From Gracilaria gracilis (taxonomy: Eukaryota; Rhodophyta; Florideophyceae; Gracilariales; Gracilariaceae), in the NCBI GenBank assembly GCA_030374805.1, contig JARGSG010000198.1, positions 1 to 64,000 on the forward strand: a stretch of 64,000 nt of DNA. The letters run 5' to 3'. The notes beneath the pieces are model-generated. The model saw only the letters and a program-made list of their open reading frames with translations, was not told where the DNA came from and searched no databases. Made by a program: the position numbers and the translations under genes. Below, in pieces: positions 21,169 to 32,700 of this stretch (position 1 is the first letter of the stretch; each line of letters opens with the position of its first letter).

Positions 21169-24100
21169 ATGTCGTCTGCACAAACGGTGCTGTTCCGCGC
21201 AAAGGATTTGCATGCCATCGAAGAAAGTTCGAGACACTTATCCTTGAGATCAATGGACTCCGACGTTGTTGGAGTTCTTATACGCGAGTTTCGTCTGTAC
21301 GGTTTGGACAAAACGAGACTTGGTCTTCCCATTGTCTGCGTTCAAGGACGGATCCCATGCACCTGGTTTGGTGTTTTAAATGGAGATGAGCTCAGCAACG
21401 CTCGGATTTGGAATTTGCTTGATGACATCAAAGCTAGTCTGAAAGAGCTTCCGATCCTCAAAAGCACAAATTCCATAAGCTCATTTAACTTCTCGGATGG
21501 AAGACATCGGCTACATGCGTTGAAACGTTTTGTTGTGGAACAAAAGATCGTGACGCCACAGGAATATGGCGACTCCTATTTCCAGGTTCGAGTCCTTTCC
21601 GATTGTGGCATCGATGAAGCTCGTATAACGTCATTGAGGCACTCCCGAAAAGTTCTAACCAACGCCGCTTGCATTACGGACATCATGAAATGCCTTCCGG
21701 ATCCGGGATCTATGTATTCAGGGATTAAGTCTTTCATTGAGGAAAATGAAATCCACAAAAAGCTGATGCTGCCGGATAATGCTAGTGTCAGGAAGGCCAT
21801 GGTGTTTTCTAATGCTTTGTTTCCTGAAGTTAAATCACTAATGGAATTACAGCGGGGTACCAACCTGTTTGCTCCACATAACATTCTAACGAAGAGAGGC
21901 TTCTTGGCATCTCTCATTGGCTTGGAGAATATTTGTCTATTCACACCAAAACCTTCTTCCAATCGATCATTGTTCGGAACTTGTTCTTTACTTTTCAAGA
22001 AGAAAGCACAAATGGCTCTTGTTGGTACTGCAATTGGTTTACATGTGCGCACCAGTTCCTTCCGAACAGATACTACCTTACACCGCATGGCGTTGGTTTT
22101 CGTCGAAGAATTCCCGAGAGATGTGCAATTTGAGACTTTGGACGACCTTACTGAAGAGCTCCTCATTTGGAAAACATTGCTTTCCATTCTCGGAAAGCGG
22201 TTCTTCAAGTCAAGTGATGACAAAGTATGCGACGTCTTAAAAGCCGCCTTCTCGGTCATTTGTTCGGTGTCAAGCAACCTTTTTCAAGTTTGTCAGCCGG
22301 GCTTTGGTGGAGTTGATCGCCTTCTAAAAGAGAATATCCCAAAAATTATATTCTATCGCTCGGAGGTCGAAAAGAATGTCCGGAATGAAATCGCTTTTAA
22401 TGAGGGCTCTACTAAAGTCGGTTCGGGAGAATCGCTAACAAAATCAAGTGGAAGGATGCCAATCTCTATCTCTATAGATGAGGTCATCAGTCAGGTTCCT
22501 GAGCCGGAGACCATTTCTGCAGATGTTTGCAATGATGAAGAAAATGTGCACGGGAAAGTTTTGTCCCCAGGAAATAATGGCGACCCCTCTCCACCAGTCG
22601 ATGATAATGCCCACGTAGCTCCTCAAGATCTTCCTCCATTCTCAGAGGCGGAGCGTACGATCGTCGAAGGCGTAGTTTCCGAAGCAGGCCATGTGGAAAA
22701 CACCAATGTGCGACAGATTGAGGTCGTTCCGGGCAGCATAAATGTTGCAAAGGGTTTGCAGGATAATGCATGTGCGAATGACAGTGTACCACCCAATTCA
22801 ACCGATATAAGGGAGAGAGATTCAACAGAGTTCCCAGTTCGGGAACTTGGGAACCTTACAATCGAAAACAAGGTCGATAATGCCCAGTCTGTTGAACTAG
22901 CAGAAGGGGTGTTGATTACGACTGAAGACGGAACGGCCGCGGTAAGTCGGAAATCGCCGAAAGTCTTGCCCCAAGTTAACGGCTCTGGTCAAGAAGTGGT
23001 TCTACCAATTGAACCCCTTGAGAATCCCGGTTGTTCGCGACAAATAGTCTACAATTTGGTGATTGATTTGGTTTCCAATGTGTGTTCTCAAGACGTCCAC
23101 GGAAAAGATACTCCTATGAGACAAACAAGTAGAAAAGAAAGTGGTGGAAACGTTGATGAAGGAATGCGAAGGCTACGGAGACGGAAGAGAGGTATTGACC
23201 AAATCTCAACTAATGATGCTCTGGTTATCGAGATGCCGAAGGACGCTGACGTACCTTCTTCCCTACACTCCTTGCAAAGTCCAACAGTTACGATCGTGCA
23301 GAGCTCTGATGAATCATCAGCTGCTGGTAGAACTCCGCGCAACAAGAAAAGGAAGCTTTCTAAGATCTCTTTCTCATCCTCTAAGAAGAAATCGGCCCGT
23401 TCCGTTAGGAGAAAGAGTACCAAACCTGAGGCAAAGCGAGTGAAATGTGCCTTTTCCTGTTTCAAGTTCTCGCAAAAACTAAATGACTGGTTCCAGATAA
23501 TTGGAGTTCATACGAAGGAAGAGAAGAACATGCTTTTCTATGTCCCAAAAAACAGTTCCAACTTGTCAGTAGCTTTTCTGGACTCTGAATCGTTTTGGAC
23601 TCAAGGAAGAGCTTCTATGGATGCCCTGAGAGAATGCGGTGAGAAAGGCCTTACGTTCGACATGCTGATTGACATAAGAGGGCCACAAGATGAGAAACAT
23701 GTTGTTGAAGAATTCTGTTTGCATCATGTGAAGTATACTAAGCAACACATCAACGTTCTTGCCTCAAGAAATTGGGATCTTTTCAAGAACCCTGGAGACG
23801 TACATTTACTAGCTGTGATTTATGCCAGGAAACCTTCGAGCTCAGAAGAAGTCCCTACTCAGCATAAGTCGCAGATCACTGTTTGGCTGCATGACGATGT
23901 TGAGCTGTTTATTCGTAACGTGTTTCGAAATACCGTTAACACCAAATGCCATCTGTATGACTTCACCTGCTCCAACGTTTTCGTGCTGAAATCTTTGTGC
24001 GACGATCCCGATCTAATTCCTTCCATCGAACTGTTCTACAGAGCCTTGCCATTTTGTTATACCAACGAGTATGACCGATGTTTCACGTACCTTAGAAAGA

Positions 24101-24846
24101 AGTGCATGGAGCGGTGCTTTTGTGGCGGACATGAACTGCTTGGAAATCTGCCAAATGACTTTGTCTTGGACGATAAGGACACAAATACGAAAGGCTTCTA
24201 TGCCAACGTAGGGAATGAAGATGAACACGGGGACTTTTCTATTTTGGCCCATTGCAGTCTCTTTCTACGAAAAGTTAACGGCGGTGGGAAACCGGTCATT
24301 GGCGAAACGGACTCTGCTCTTTGTGGAAAGTATACGGATAGAAACGGAGCACGATTGGAAATGGGAGCCTACCTTTCGTCCATTGATTTCAATACTATCT
24401 CGAACTCGAAATCGATGGGTCGTTCTCGCCCCGTTCTTTTGTACCCAAAGGGGTTCTTGGTCGATGCGGAAGCTGCAATGAAGGAATATCGCCATTTTAT
24501 CTCTCCGTTTGACATAAAGGTTTTCTACGTTGGCGGAATCACGAGTCGACATTTATGGTACTTCATGAACAATGCCAGCATAGGTTCTCTTATTAACACC
24601 ACCCGTGAAGAAAGTGACATATGTGTTAATCTAGAAGAAAACTACGAATCCATAGGAGACTTTGCGGCACTGCTTCATCAGGGGAGCTCTAGGTTTCTGA
24701 AACCCAAAACTGGGTTCATCCGCGTTGTCCTGGACGCTTCTCGCTTACGGAAAAGGGTACAATGTGGGTCAGGTTGTTCTTTCAGGTGCACTATTTGTGG
24801 AGCAGTAGAGCTTTTCACTTCGTATGGTGATAATTACTGCTTCTAG
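21169..24846 (+). CDS. Large ParB-like protein
   Basis: The product has 1225 residues from MSSAQTV. The frame is open from 21019, but that ATG sits in the palindrome. Residues about 8-120 resemble a ParB/sulfiredoxin-fold domain, with the box FNFSDGRHRLHALKRF (108-121) matching the ParB motif type DGHHRLxAA. The middle (about 480-820) is acidic and disordered, then strongly basic with likely nuclear signals (LRRRKRG, NKKRKLSK, KKKSARSVRRKS). The C-terminal 350 residues look folded and are cysteine-rich near the end (CMERCFCGGH; CGSGCSFRCTICG, a possible zinc site). ParB-fold proteins include DNA-clamp CTPases and nucleases; which applies here is unknown. No internal stop. The ParB call rests on the motif and its position. 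Confidence 0.65.
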   Translation: MSSAQTVLFRAKDLHAIEESSRHLSLRSMDSDVVGVLIREFRLYGLDKTRLGLPIVCVQGRIPCTWFGVLNGDELSNARIWNLLDDIKASLKELPILKSTNSISSFNFSDGRHRLHALKRFVVEQKIVTPQEYGDSYFQVRVLSDCGIDEARITSLRHSRKVLTNAACITDIMKCLPDPGSMYSGIKSFIEENEIHKKLMLPDNASVRKAMVFSNALFPEVKSLMELQRGTNLFAPHNILTKRGFLASLIGLENICLFTPKPSSNRSLFGTCSLLFKKKAQMALVGTAIGLHVRTSSFRTDTTLHRMALVFVEEFPRDVQFETLDDLTEELLIWKTLLSILGKRFFKSSDDKVCDVLKAAFSVICSVSSNLFQVCQPGFGGVDRLLKENIPKIIFYRSEVEKNVRNEIAFNEGSTKVGSGESLTKSSGRMPISISIDEVISQVPEPETISADVCNDEENVHGKVLSPGNNGDPSPPVDDNAHVAPQDLPPFSEAERTIVEGVVSEAGHVENTNVRQIEVVPGSINVAKGLQDNACANDSVPPNSTDIRERDSTEFPVRELGNLTIENKVDNAQSVELAEGVLITTEDGTAAVSRKSPKVLPQVNGSGQEVVLPIEPLENPGCSRQIVYNLVIDLVSNVCSQDVHGKDTPMRQTSRKESGGNVDEGMRRLRRRKRGIDQISTNDALVIEMPKDADVPSSLHSLQSPTVTIVQSSDESSAAGRTPRNKKRKLSKISFSSSKKKSARSVRRKSTKPEAKRVKCAFSCFKFSQKLNDWFQIIGVHTKEEKNMLFYVPKNSSNLSVAFLDSESFWTQGRASMDALRECGEKGLTFDMLIDIRGPQDEKHVVEEFCLHHVKYTKQHINVLASRNWDLFKNPGDVHLLAVIYARKPSSSEEVPTQHKSQITVWLHDDVELFIRNVFRNTVNTKCHLYDFTCSNVFVLKSLCDDPDLIPSIELFYRALPFCYTNEYDRCFTYLRKKCMERCFCGGHELLGNLPNDFVLDDKDTNTKGFYANVGNEDEHGDFSILAHCSLFLRKVNGGGKPVIGETDSALCGKYTDRNGARLEMGAYLSSIDFNTISNSKSMGRSRPVLLYPKGFLVDAEAAMKEYRHFISPFDIKVFYVGGITSRHLWYFMNNASIGSLINTTREESDICVNLEENYESIGDFAALLHQGSSRFLKPKTGFIRVVLDASRLRKRVQCGSGCSFRCTICGAVELFTSYGDNYCF

Positions 24847-25250
24847 ATTGTCTTGTTGAACTGGAGGTGTAAATGGCAGGTTTATACATTTTGCCAGCTT
24901 GTGGCCTCTTCAAGTTGATTTCAGTTGAAATAAAAAAATAGACATGCAATTTCTGCTATATGAGAGATCATCATATAACAACATATCCTAGTTTCTGAGG
25001 ATGTGGGGTTGAAAGAGGGCGTCGATCTCTTTGGCCGAAAGTGGCAGAAGCCTTAAGCCTTAAAACATTCCCCGGAATTTAGATTAAAGAGAATGAAACG
25101 ATAAGTTCGCCAGACAGTCTTGCTGTTCCAAGACAAATCCTAAGCAGCTGATACTGTGGGACCGCTCTCTGCTCCCTCTCAAAATGCACCTGCTCCCCCA
25201 ATGATTTTCAGGGCTGGGAAGGAATCCTACACCAATGTGGGTACACATGG
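24847..25250. other. Spacer downstream of ParB-like gene
   Basis: No supported gene. It leads into the palindrome cluster at 25251-25526. Confidence 0.45.
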
Positions 25251-25307
25251 AACTTTCTTTCCAAAGGATCCCCCTGTACTACAGGGGGATCCTTTGGAAA
25301 GAAAGTT
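25251..25307. promoter_or_regulatory. 57-bp perfect palindrome (28-bp arms, 1-bp centre)
   Basis: The left arm begins AACTTTCTTTCCAAAGG and ends CCCCCTGTA; the right arm is its exact reverse complement, with a single C between. The DNA or RNA would form a very stable hairpin. It lies 480 bp before the protease gene and beside three 35-bp sites. Such perfect arms decay fast unless young or selected. It could be an operator, a terminator for the ParB-like gene or a foldback insertion. Confidence 0.85.
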
Positions 25308-25356
25308 TAGATTAGTAATCTCTTCGACACCGACACCCTGGATGATAGGAGTTAGT

Positions 25357-25391
25357 ACACGTGGATCTTACTTTCCGGAAGATCCACGTGT
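25357..25391. promoter_or_regulatory. 35-bp palindrome, element B site 4
   Basis: Perfect arms ACACGTGGATCTT / AAGATCCACGTGT around ACTTTCCGG. Confidence 0.7.
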
Positions 25392-25418
25392 CACTGTACA
25401 ATAATTGCCCAATATCAT

Positions 25419-25453
25419 ACACGTGGATCTTTCATTTCGGAAGATCCACGTGT
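25419..25453. promoter_or_regulatory. 35-bp palindrome, element B site 5
   Basis: Perfect arms as in site 4, around TCATTTCGG. Confidence 0.7.
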
Positions 25454-25491
25454 AATTTTCCAACACTAATATGTGGATCATGATAAATGTC

Positions 25492-25526
25492 ACATGTGGA
25501 TCTTTCGTTTCAAAAACACCACGTGT
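25492..25526. promoter_or_regulatory. 35-bp palindrome, element B site 6 (degenerate)
   Basis: Left arm ACATGTGGATCTT, right arm AAACACCACGTGT. Same 13-9-13 layout. Confidence 0.55.
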
Positions 25527-25787
25527 AATACAATGTACGGACGAAAACGGGTGGAGCACGTGCCTGAATTTGTCGTCAGCAGTCTTACAGACGTATAACA
25601 TGTATACACGTGTGTGTGCCTAACTAAATGTAGGATACAGCTGTGCATGATGAGCAAGCACTAACATACGTTCCTGTCGGTTTGCGGTTCGTATCGTATT
25701 TTCAGTGATCCCATCACCGAGCTAAACTACACCTACCACGACGCCTGTTATACCTCCCTCAATTCTTTCTGTCGCTCGTAAACCAGA

Positions 25788-27797
25788 ATGAATACACTTG
25801 AACTCCAAGATCCTGAGGTGGAAAAGGCTGTCCATTTGTACAACTCCGCATCCGGAGACGAAGAGAATCCTGCTTATTCGAGTGATGGCTTCAGTGACAT
25901 ACATCTTTCGTTGGAATACAACAGCGATGACTGCGGAGACATACCATGGGACTTAGATACGCTAGCAAAAGATGATTCTAGGACTGATGCCGTTGATATC
26001 GTGAGCTCAGGGAAGCATTTGGACTCTTCGAAGAGCTCTGGGTCTGAATCTAAGGAGCATGTTGAAGCAAGCACGATGAGAAATTCGGCATGCGTTGTGG
26101 ATCCCATTTCTGTTAATAAGAAAGTTACATTTGCGGACTCAGCCCGTAAGTTGAAACTTCAACCTGAGCATGACAGGCAGGATGGTATAGCCAGCTCAGT
26201 TAAAGGGTCCATCGAACGGCCTGATTCTGTCGCTATCGTCAGCTCAGGGAAGCATTTGAACTCTTTGAAGAACGCTGCGTCTGAAGCTCAGAAGCATATT
26301 GAAACAAAGACGATGCAAAATTCGGCATGCATTTCGAATCCAAGTTCTGAAAATAAGAAGGTTACATTCGCGGACTCGGTGCATGAATTGAAACCTCAAT
26401 CTGAGCATGATAGTCAGGTAGATAATGCGAATTCTGTTGAAGAATCCATCGACACTTTCCGCGACTTCTTCGACAATTTTCGTGACAATCAAGCGAGAGG
26501 ATTCGTAACAACTGGGCCCCCTCTTCCCCCTTTGAAAGTAGCTCAGCTCTCCGAGTCTCAGACTAACCTGTTCATCTTGTTGGCAAGGAATGGGAACCAT
26601 CTCCTCCCTAATAAGTATGTGAAAAATGGCATTCGATGGGCCTCCAAAAGAGACTGGGTTCTCTGCTCCATACAGGAGAATGGACATCCCTGGGATCTTA
26701 GTGACCCAAGCTCCGTTTTCGATTGCCTCGTACACTATTCGAAATTGAACTGCAAGTTGACAACCGACAAATCACAAAACCTGAAGAACTTGGAGTTCGC
26801 CTCGAAGCAATTAGAAGTGGAATGGAGACAGTATGAGAGAACTCGGATGCTAACACTTCAAAACATAGGGAGTCACTTTCTACACAGTCTGATGTCTGCG
26901 AAAGATAACGAGTATAGAACGATTCCGGTTCGAGGCAGACACGGTTTGCTTTATAGCAATCACTCATGCGCTTTGGACTCAATGCTGTTTATATTTCCTC
27001 GATTGTTTTGGTTTATTGTGAAGTCCAAGCTTCATGGGGGTGGTCAGTCGGGAAATCTCAATGCTTTAAAAGCACCGGGGGCTATTCTGTTGTACTATGT
27101 GATGAACAATTTGCACGAGATTGGTACAGGCAGTAGTTATCAACAGCTTTCACACAAGACGATTTCAGCTCATCTTCGCGTCCTAACGCAGGACTTAGCG
27201 AGCTACTTCAGAAATTGCTAGAAGCAGCTGCCAAGGACATGGTGCCCATTCAAATTTAATGAATTTCTGCATATTCAGGAGGTTATATGGTACATTCTAC
27301 CACGACTTCTCGGGGCAAGCTCTCATATTTGCTTTCAGACAAATCTGGAGTACAGGAGACTCTCGTACAAAACCGTGGCCAATTCGGAAGACTTTTCTTC
27401 CCTGTCTGCCTTTATACTACGTATTGTATCAGAAGAACTCGGTACAATCTCTGAGGGTTGCTATTCTCTCTGTGTCCCAAAGGACTTGAACGAGATGAAT
27501 ATTCGCTTTTTGAAACGTTTAGTCAATTCAAATCCATGGCATTCCGAGAACGGTTTTGAACTTCGTATCATTGGATTTATTGGTTACTCTTTCGATTCGG
27601 ATAACACCCACTTCATTTCCGCCATTCCCTTCTCATCGGCAAGCGGAAGGGTTAGTCTCTTTGTCTACGATGGAATGAAAGATAACGGAATGGCTAAAGC
27701 AGCGACAGTGAACAAGTGTTTTCTGAGGAAGAAGCCCCTTTTTTCCTTTCCAGGTTTAATCGCTTTCGCAGTGTGCTCGAGAGATTTGGGAAGTTAG
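25788..27797 (+). CDS. USP-like cysteine protease with one in-frame amber codon
   Basis: The frame is open for 669 codons apart from a TAG at codon 478. The N-terminal 220 residues hold two copies of a 75-residue repeat, each with KKVTFADS, which fits the RVxF docking motif of protein phosphatase 1. The rest resembles a ubiquitin-specific protease (C19) core: the cysteine box SNHSCALDSML (Cys about 394), a histidine box DNTHFISAIPF (His about 608) and a following VSLFVYDGM (Asp about 628). The amber codon falls between the cysteine and histidine halves, so an active protease would need it to be read through. The downstream half is nevertheless well conserved in character. It lies downstream of three 35-bp sites. 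Family assignment is by catalytic boxes only. Confidence 0.65.
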
Positions 27798-27929
27798 TTA
27801 GGGCGTGTAAACCAGCCTCTCTAACTTGCCTGAGTTATTGAAAACATGAAATCCAGTAAACTGAAAAACAATGTAGCATGCGTCAAACCTTCAATTACTT
27901 CTTCTGGTTTCTTTGTACAGACAGAGAAA

Positions 27930-29084
27930 CTAGGATCTTTCAAATCTTCTTTTTGCCGGCGTCTGTGAACAATGAGCCCTAATATGCTTAGTGTGTCTCT
28001 CATACCAGTCTTTACTCCACTTCTCTTCCACCTCACTTCGAATCGGCCCGTAGCACCGGACATCAGATGCCTTAAGCTTTCCAGGCAGAAGATATACAGG
28101 TACGTCTTGATTCTCCCCGAAATACCCCCAACCAGTAAAGTCATTTCTTTTCTCACTTTCTGAAACTCTCAGTATCCCTGTGCAAACTGGTTGATAATAA
28201 TAAAGATGTTTTCCAAATCCATTGGAACCAAAGCCCACCTTCCACTTTATTGGAAATGATTCTTCAACACCGTCATCGAATTGAATGTAGTCTTCACCAT
28301 TTTTTTGCTGAACATACACTCGATAAAAGCCTTCATGGCGTGAAGAGTTTGATTCAAACCATTGCTTCATATCTTTCGTCAGTTCCGGCAACTTCAAGAC
28401 GCCCCCAATCCATTCCTTAAGGTAGGCAGGTTTTGGTGCAGAATAGTAAAGCCAAAACATGGATTCCGATTTGTATTCTATCTTCATGGGTACCACCGTC
28501 TTATTAGCGAAATCCAAAGCGGCTAGAATGCCTTCGCGACCTATGCGATACCGCCTTTCAATGATTCGAAGCACTTCGTGAGTCGATTTAGCATGTATCA
28601 GAACAAGGAATCCAAACCATTCACGAAGGAGCTGCAGCCCATTGTTGCAAGTACCTTTATCCGAAACTAGTTTCGAAAAGTCCCAACTCAAGGATTCTCC
28701 TTCTCGGAATGACAGCATTGGAATTAGCACCGGAACAGAGCAGCATAATACTTGTTGAAGAATATAGTCGTTTTGCGGCTTAAATGAGTCAGTATCAATG
28801 TAGTAAAGCTTCCCATCTTCTGTACAGAATCTCATCTCCCCATCGATACCATTTTTCACGTATCCCCACAGCAGGTGAGGGCTTCCTCCTTCAATGTAGA
28901 AGAAGCAAAGCCTGTAGTTTACTACAGCACAATACAAGTTGACCAAGTTCAAACGAAGACGGATAGCGGGTGGTAGAGCAAACTCCGCCAGGCTCGAAGG
29001 ATCACGGTAATCTAAAAGAAACCCAACCAAAGTCGCTTTTTGAGGATTTCCGTCCTCATCTCTTTGAAAAAGGTGAGCCATCAT
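27930..29084 (-). CDS. Unknown 384-aa protein of element B
   Basis: A complete frame from ATG ATG (29084) to TAG, with an upstream in-frame TAA. The protein is rich in aromatic residues throughout (YYIDTDSFKPQNDY, MFWLYYSAPKPAYLKEW, HLYYYQPVCTGILR), as in a compact mixed fold, with a basic C-terminus (TPAKRRFERS). No family is recognised. It converges on the protease gene and diverges from the giant gene, sharing the 35-bp site at 29249-29283 with the latter. Confidence 0.7.
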   Translation of the reverse strand: MMAHLFQRDEDGNPQKATLVGFLLDYRDPSSLAEFALPPAIRLRLNLVNLYCAVVNYRLCFFYIEGGSPHLLWGYVKNGIDGEMRFCTEDGKLYYIDTDSFKPQNDYILQQVLCCSVPVLIPMLSFREGESLSWDFSKLVSDKGTCNNGLQLLREWFGFLVLIHAKSTHEVLRIIERRYRIGREGILAALDFANKTVVPMKIEYKSESMFWLYYSAPKPAYLKEWIGGVLKLPELTKDMKQWFESNSSRHEGFYRVYVQQKNGEDYIQFDDGVEESFPIKWKVGFGSNGFGKHLYYYQPVCTGILRVSESEKRNDFTGWGYFGENQDVPVYLLPGKLKASDVRCYGPIRSEVEEKWSKDWYERHTKHIRAHCSQTPAKRRFERS

Positions 29085-29248
29085 CTTGCGAAAAGCTTCT
29101 CGAAGTTAGCTCATTAGATATTTGTGCTCCAAATTGAAGGGAAGCTCCACGATCGATGCGCTAAAGGAGTTCAGAACCATGATGACTTCGTAGAGAACGT
29201 GAGGGTCCCCCCATTCATAATCAGAATTGTTTCCCCAACGCAATTCGT

Positions 29249-29283
29249 ACACGTGGATCTTCCATTTTGCACTTTCCACGTAT
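29249..29283. promoter_or_regulatory. 35-bp palindrome, element B site 7
   Basis: Left arm ACACGTGGATCTT, centre CCATTTTGC, degenerate right arm ACTTTCCACGTAT. It lies between divergent genes, 165 bp from the start at 29084. Confidence 0.65.
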
Positions 29284-29793
29284 CCACGTAGTGAGTTTAG
29301 AAAGGATGAAACGATGTAACGGTCAGCTTATACTCGATTTATAGTAAACGCAACAGGAGTGGTGCTGCACTGCTCTTTATGTCAATCTCCCAGAGGTGGA
29401 ATCTGTCCATACCTTTCAACAGTTTAGTGGTATCGAATTTCCAGCACGTGAAGGAGGACGAGAGCCGACTCGAGACGAGCAGAAGCATACTGATCCATTA
29501 GAGCCAGCGTGAGGCCCGCTAAACATGATGGCCGCGGGCGGAGCAGCAGGGCCCTGTGCTAATCACTTTAGAAGCGTTAAATACACCACTTTCGTCAGAT
29601 CTAGTACATATAACCCGAATAGTAGGCTATTCTTTTCGTTATTTAAATAATATTTTGTTAATTCTCCACGCAGTCATACAGTAATATCGACCAATTGCAA
29701 TCGAGATCGGACTTCTTGACACTGGCGTCGATTTTCTCCACTACAGGGTAACTCGATGTGCCAAAGTTTGGCTTCTCTCAATCGTATCACATC
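29284..29793. other. Upstream region of the giant gene
   Basis: About 500 bp without a supported gene. The frame of the giant gene is open from 29758 but begins with GTG there. Confidence 0.45.
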
Positions 29794-32700
29794 ATGATGC
29801 GATCTATTCTCCAACAGTTGCAGTTAAGAGTGCCTTGTACGATACGAGAAAATTCTTGCTCAGCCTGTGCCGAGATTATATCGAGAACGGAAGTCCAGAG
29901 AGGCAGTTTGCCAGATACGATTCAGAACATTTGCAGCATATACGCGAATTCCAATTGTCCAACTGGAAAGAAATTCCACTCCATGACTAATGGCACTATT
30001 TTGAAGGTGGATTACTGCTGGGAATGCGTTTCCAATCCGATCTATGCATGCGTACCGCGTGTACAAGTGTGCAAATCCCCGTATCTGATATCAAAGTCAA
30101 TGTTTTCCTTTCCGGGTAGCAAAGAGAAGCAAAAGAAGCGCTGCCCGAGATACCACACATACTCCACTTTGGTCTGCTTTGGGGAAGTCCCCGACTATTT
30201 TGTTGTTCCCGAAGATGAAGTGAATGGGAAAGTAACAATGTTCCCGTTACTTATTGAAGAGAACTCGCATAAGGAATGGAGGACTGTTTCGGACATTCAA
30301 GAAAGCTTCAATGGTATGGGCCTTTATGTTTCAAACCCTTGCTATCCCCATCTTCGCGAAATATATTTTACTCATGTTGTTCACAAAGCCAGAGGGCGCG
30401 CTTTGGTGAATATTGAACGCAAGAATTCCGTATCTCCACATATGTATACTCTTCAAGAGGTTCTCAATGGAGAGCCCTTCGGCCACACTTCGGGGGCCGA
30501 AACAATTGTGAGAAGCCTCTTCATGGACCCAGAAATCGGTGGGAAATTCCAGTTCGCTCCTATCCGCGTCTCAAAAACCTCTCGTCCAAAGGTGATTGAA
30601 AATTTTCCTAGAGAAGAGGAGGACAATATATCGGTTTCTGACGAAACTAGTGAAGAAGATTTGGAGATGCCAGACGAACCCGAAGTACACTGGAATGCTG
30701 GTGATGAAAATTTGAATACCTTTCACGACAATGGACACATTGGCCCCAACGACAATTCGTATGATATGAGATTCCTTCCTACCGCAGAACTGGTGCCTTA
30801 TGAAGACATTCGGAGCGAAATATCAGGTCTACGACGTGATACCCTCTCAAACTTTTCCAATTCTCTTCCCGTGCTATTCTTTTCACAAACGCAAATGCTA
30901 ACGCTCCCTGATGCTGAACGAATTAGAGATCAGATGTTGACATCTACGCGATGGGTTCGAGGCACGCAGAACTTCTTATCTTTTTCAGAATTTCGAACTA
31001 AGCTTCGCGGAAACGAGCCATACCTTATTTCAGGAGACCTTGGAAATGCGCTCCAAGAAAGGAAGCCCCTTGATTTTCGTTCAAATATTGTGACAGAACA
31101 GTTCTCAGAGACTTCTATCCGACTTTAGTGGACCATTGACATTGATTCAATTGATGCTGTCACAGTGCCAACGGGTGGAATCGCTTTCGGCAATTGTACC
31201 TCCAGAATTTCAGGTGCTTTCCAGAGCTATATGATATGTCCCCCAAAGTATCTGAAAAAGAACAACAATCTTTGTAACTTGGCAGCAGATCTTGATACAT
31301 TGTTCCCTGGCCGGTATTTTCTAGATCAAAGCTTCACGACACACATACGATCCGACTTTCGGATGCAGGATTTTGACCCAATGGCCTTCAAGGTGTTTGA
31401 TATTCATACAGCGTTATGTCTCGATTCTCTGCCAGTTCATGCTATGGTTCCTTCTTCGGTTGTTCGAAGTGTTATGATTGGTAATGGAAAAGTTCTCGAA
31501 CTGTTTTTTCAACACATCAACACAGACAATGATCGTGAAACAGTGCCCCCAAATGAAAAAAGGTCCATTGCTCTCAAGTTGATATGGTACCTTCTAACCG
31601 AACTTATTTACAAAGCAATTCACAAGGTTTCGGGGAAAGGTTCTCGATCGAGATATAGAAGTAGACTTCCCTGTTGTGCAGTGCCCAAAGCCGAAAACAA
31701 AAAGCTTCATTTCAGGGGAAGAGGTCCAATGACAGCCCAGTCCGCTGGGAAAGTCATAGGGCCCGGGAGACTAACGTTAGCATTATGCTACTTGGCGCGT
31801 TACTTCAAAGCGCTGGAGACATACTGCGAGGTTCCAGAATTCAAAACAACGGCTGAGTATACTTGCAAAGAAAAATATGAAATCCCCACGAAACTGCTGC
31901 AATATTTTGAGGGGGATGTTGCGGTATTGAAACTACTGCAATTGCCGATTGATGATCCAAGAATCGTCCAATACTTTAAGGCTCATGAATGGCACGGTAT
32001 ATTAGGTGACTCCCTCCTCCGCTTGGAGCCTGACGTGAACAGGATGAGATCAAAGGCATATCCAAGCCCTCAGTCTAACTTAGAATGCTGCAGAAAGGGA
32101 TACATGGTTTTACAAGATATGCTACCACTTTCTCAAATACTTTTCCGAGTTACAAAACACGGTTTAAGGAGAGATTTGTTAAGTGTAGCAGAAGTGGATG
32201 ACTTGAAGAAGATTTTGCTTGAGCAGATTGTGGAAATTGCTTTTCAAGACTCTTCTGTGGATATAGCCTATACAATGTATCCAAAAGATGACTCGATGGT
32301 GAACTGTAGCATTGAGCTTCCGAGAGCAGTATTCTCGAATAATAAGGCTTCTCCATTCGTACCATTGAGCGCATCTCAAAAATCAAACAGGTCTCTTGGC
32401 TCGACAATGTTTACTACTGCTTTCTATCCGTTGGCAACCGGATATCAAACTGCCACACTAAAAGTTGGAGAACGCAGAAAGCAAATAAGCGTCAGTACAA
32501 AAAAAGTGAAAATATATAAGACTACCAGACACATCGAAGCTACAAGAGGGAAGTCGATATACTCGTTGCCCCCCTTTTTCGAGTTGAAGCGTTTTCTAAG
32601 GTCATGGAGAGAGATTTACTGTACCGCTCTGGGGCAAAATGAACCACAGATTCCTGGGGAAAGTGACCTGCAGGAAAACACAGTCGTCGAACATTTCAGA

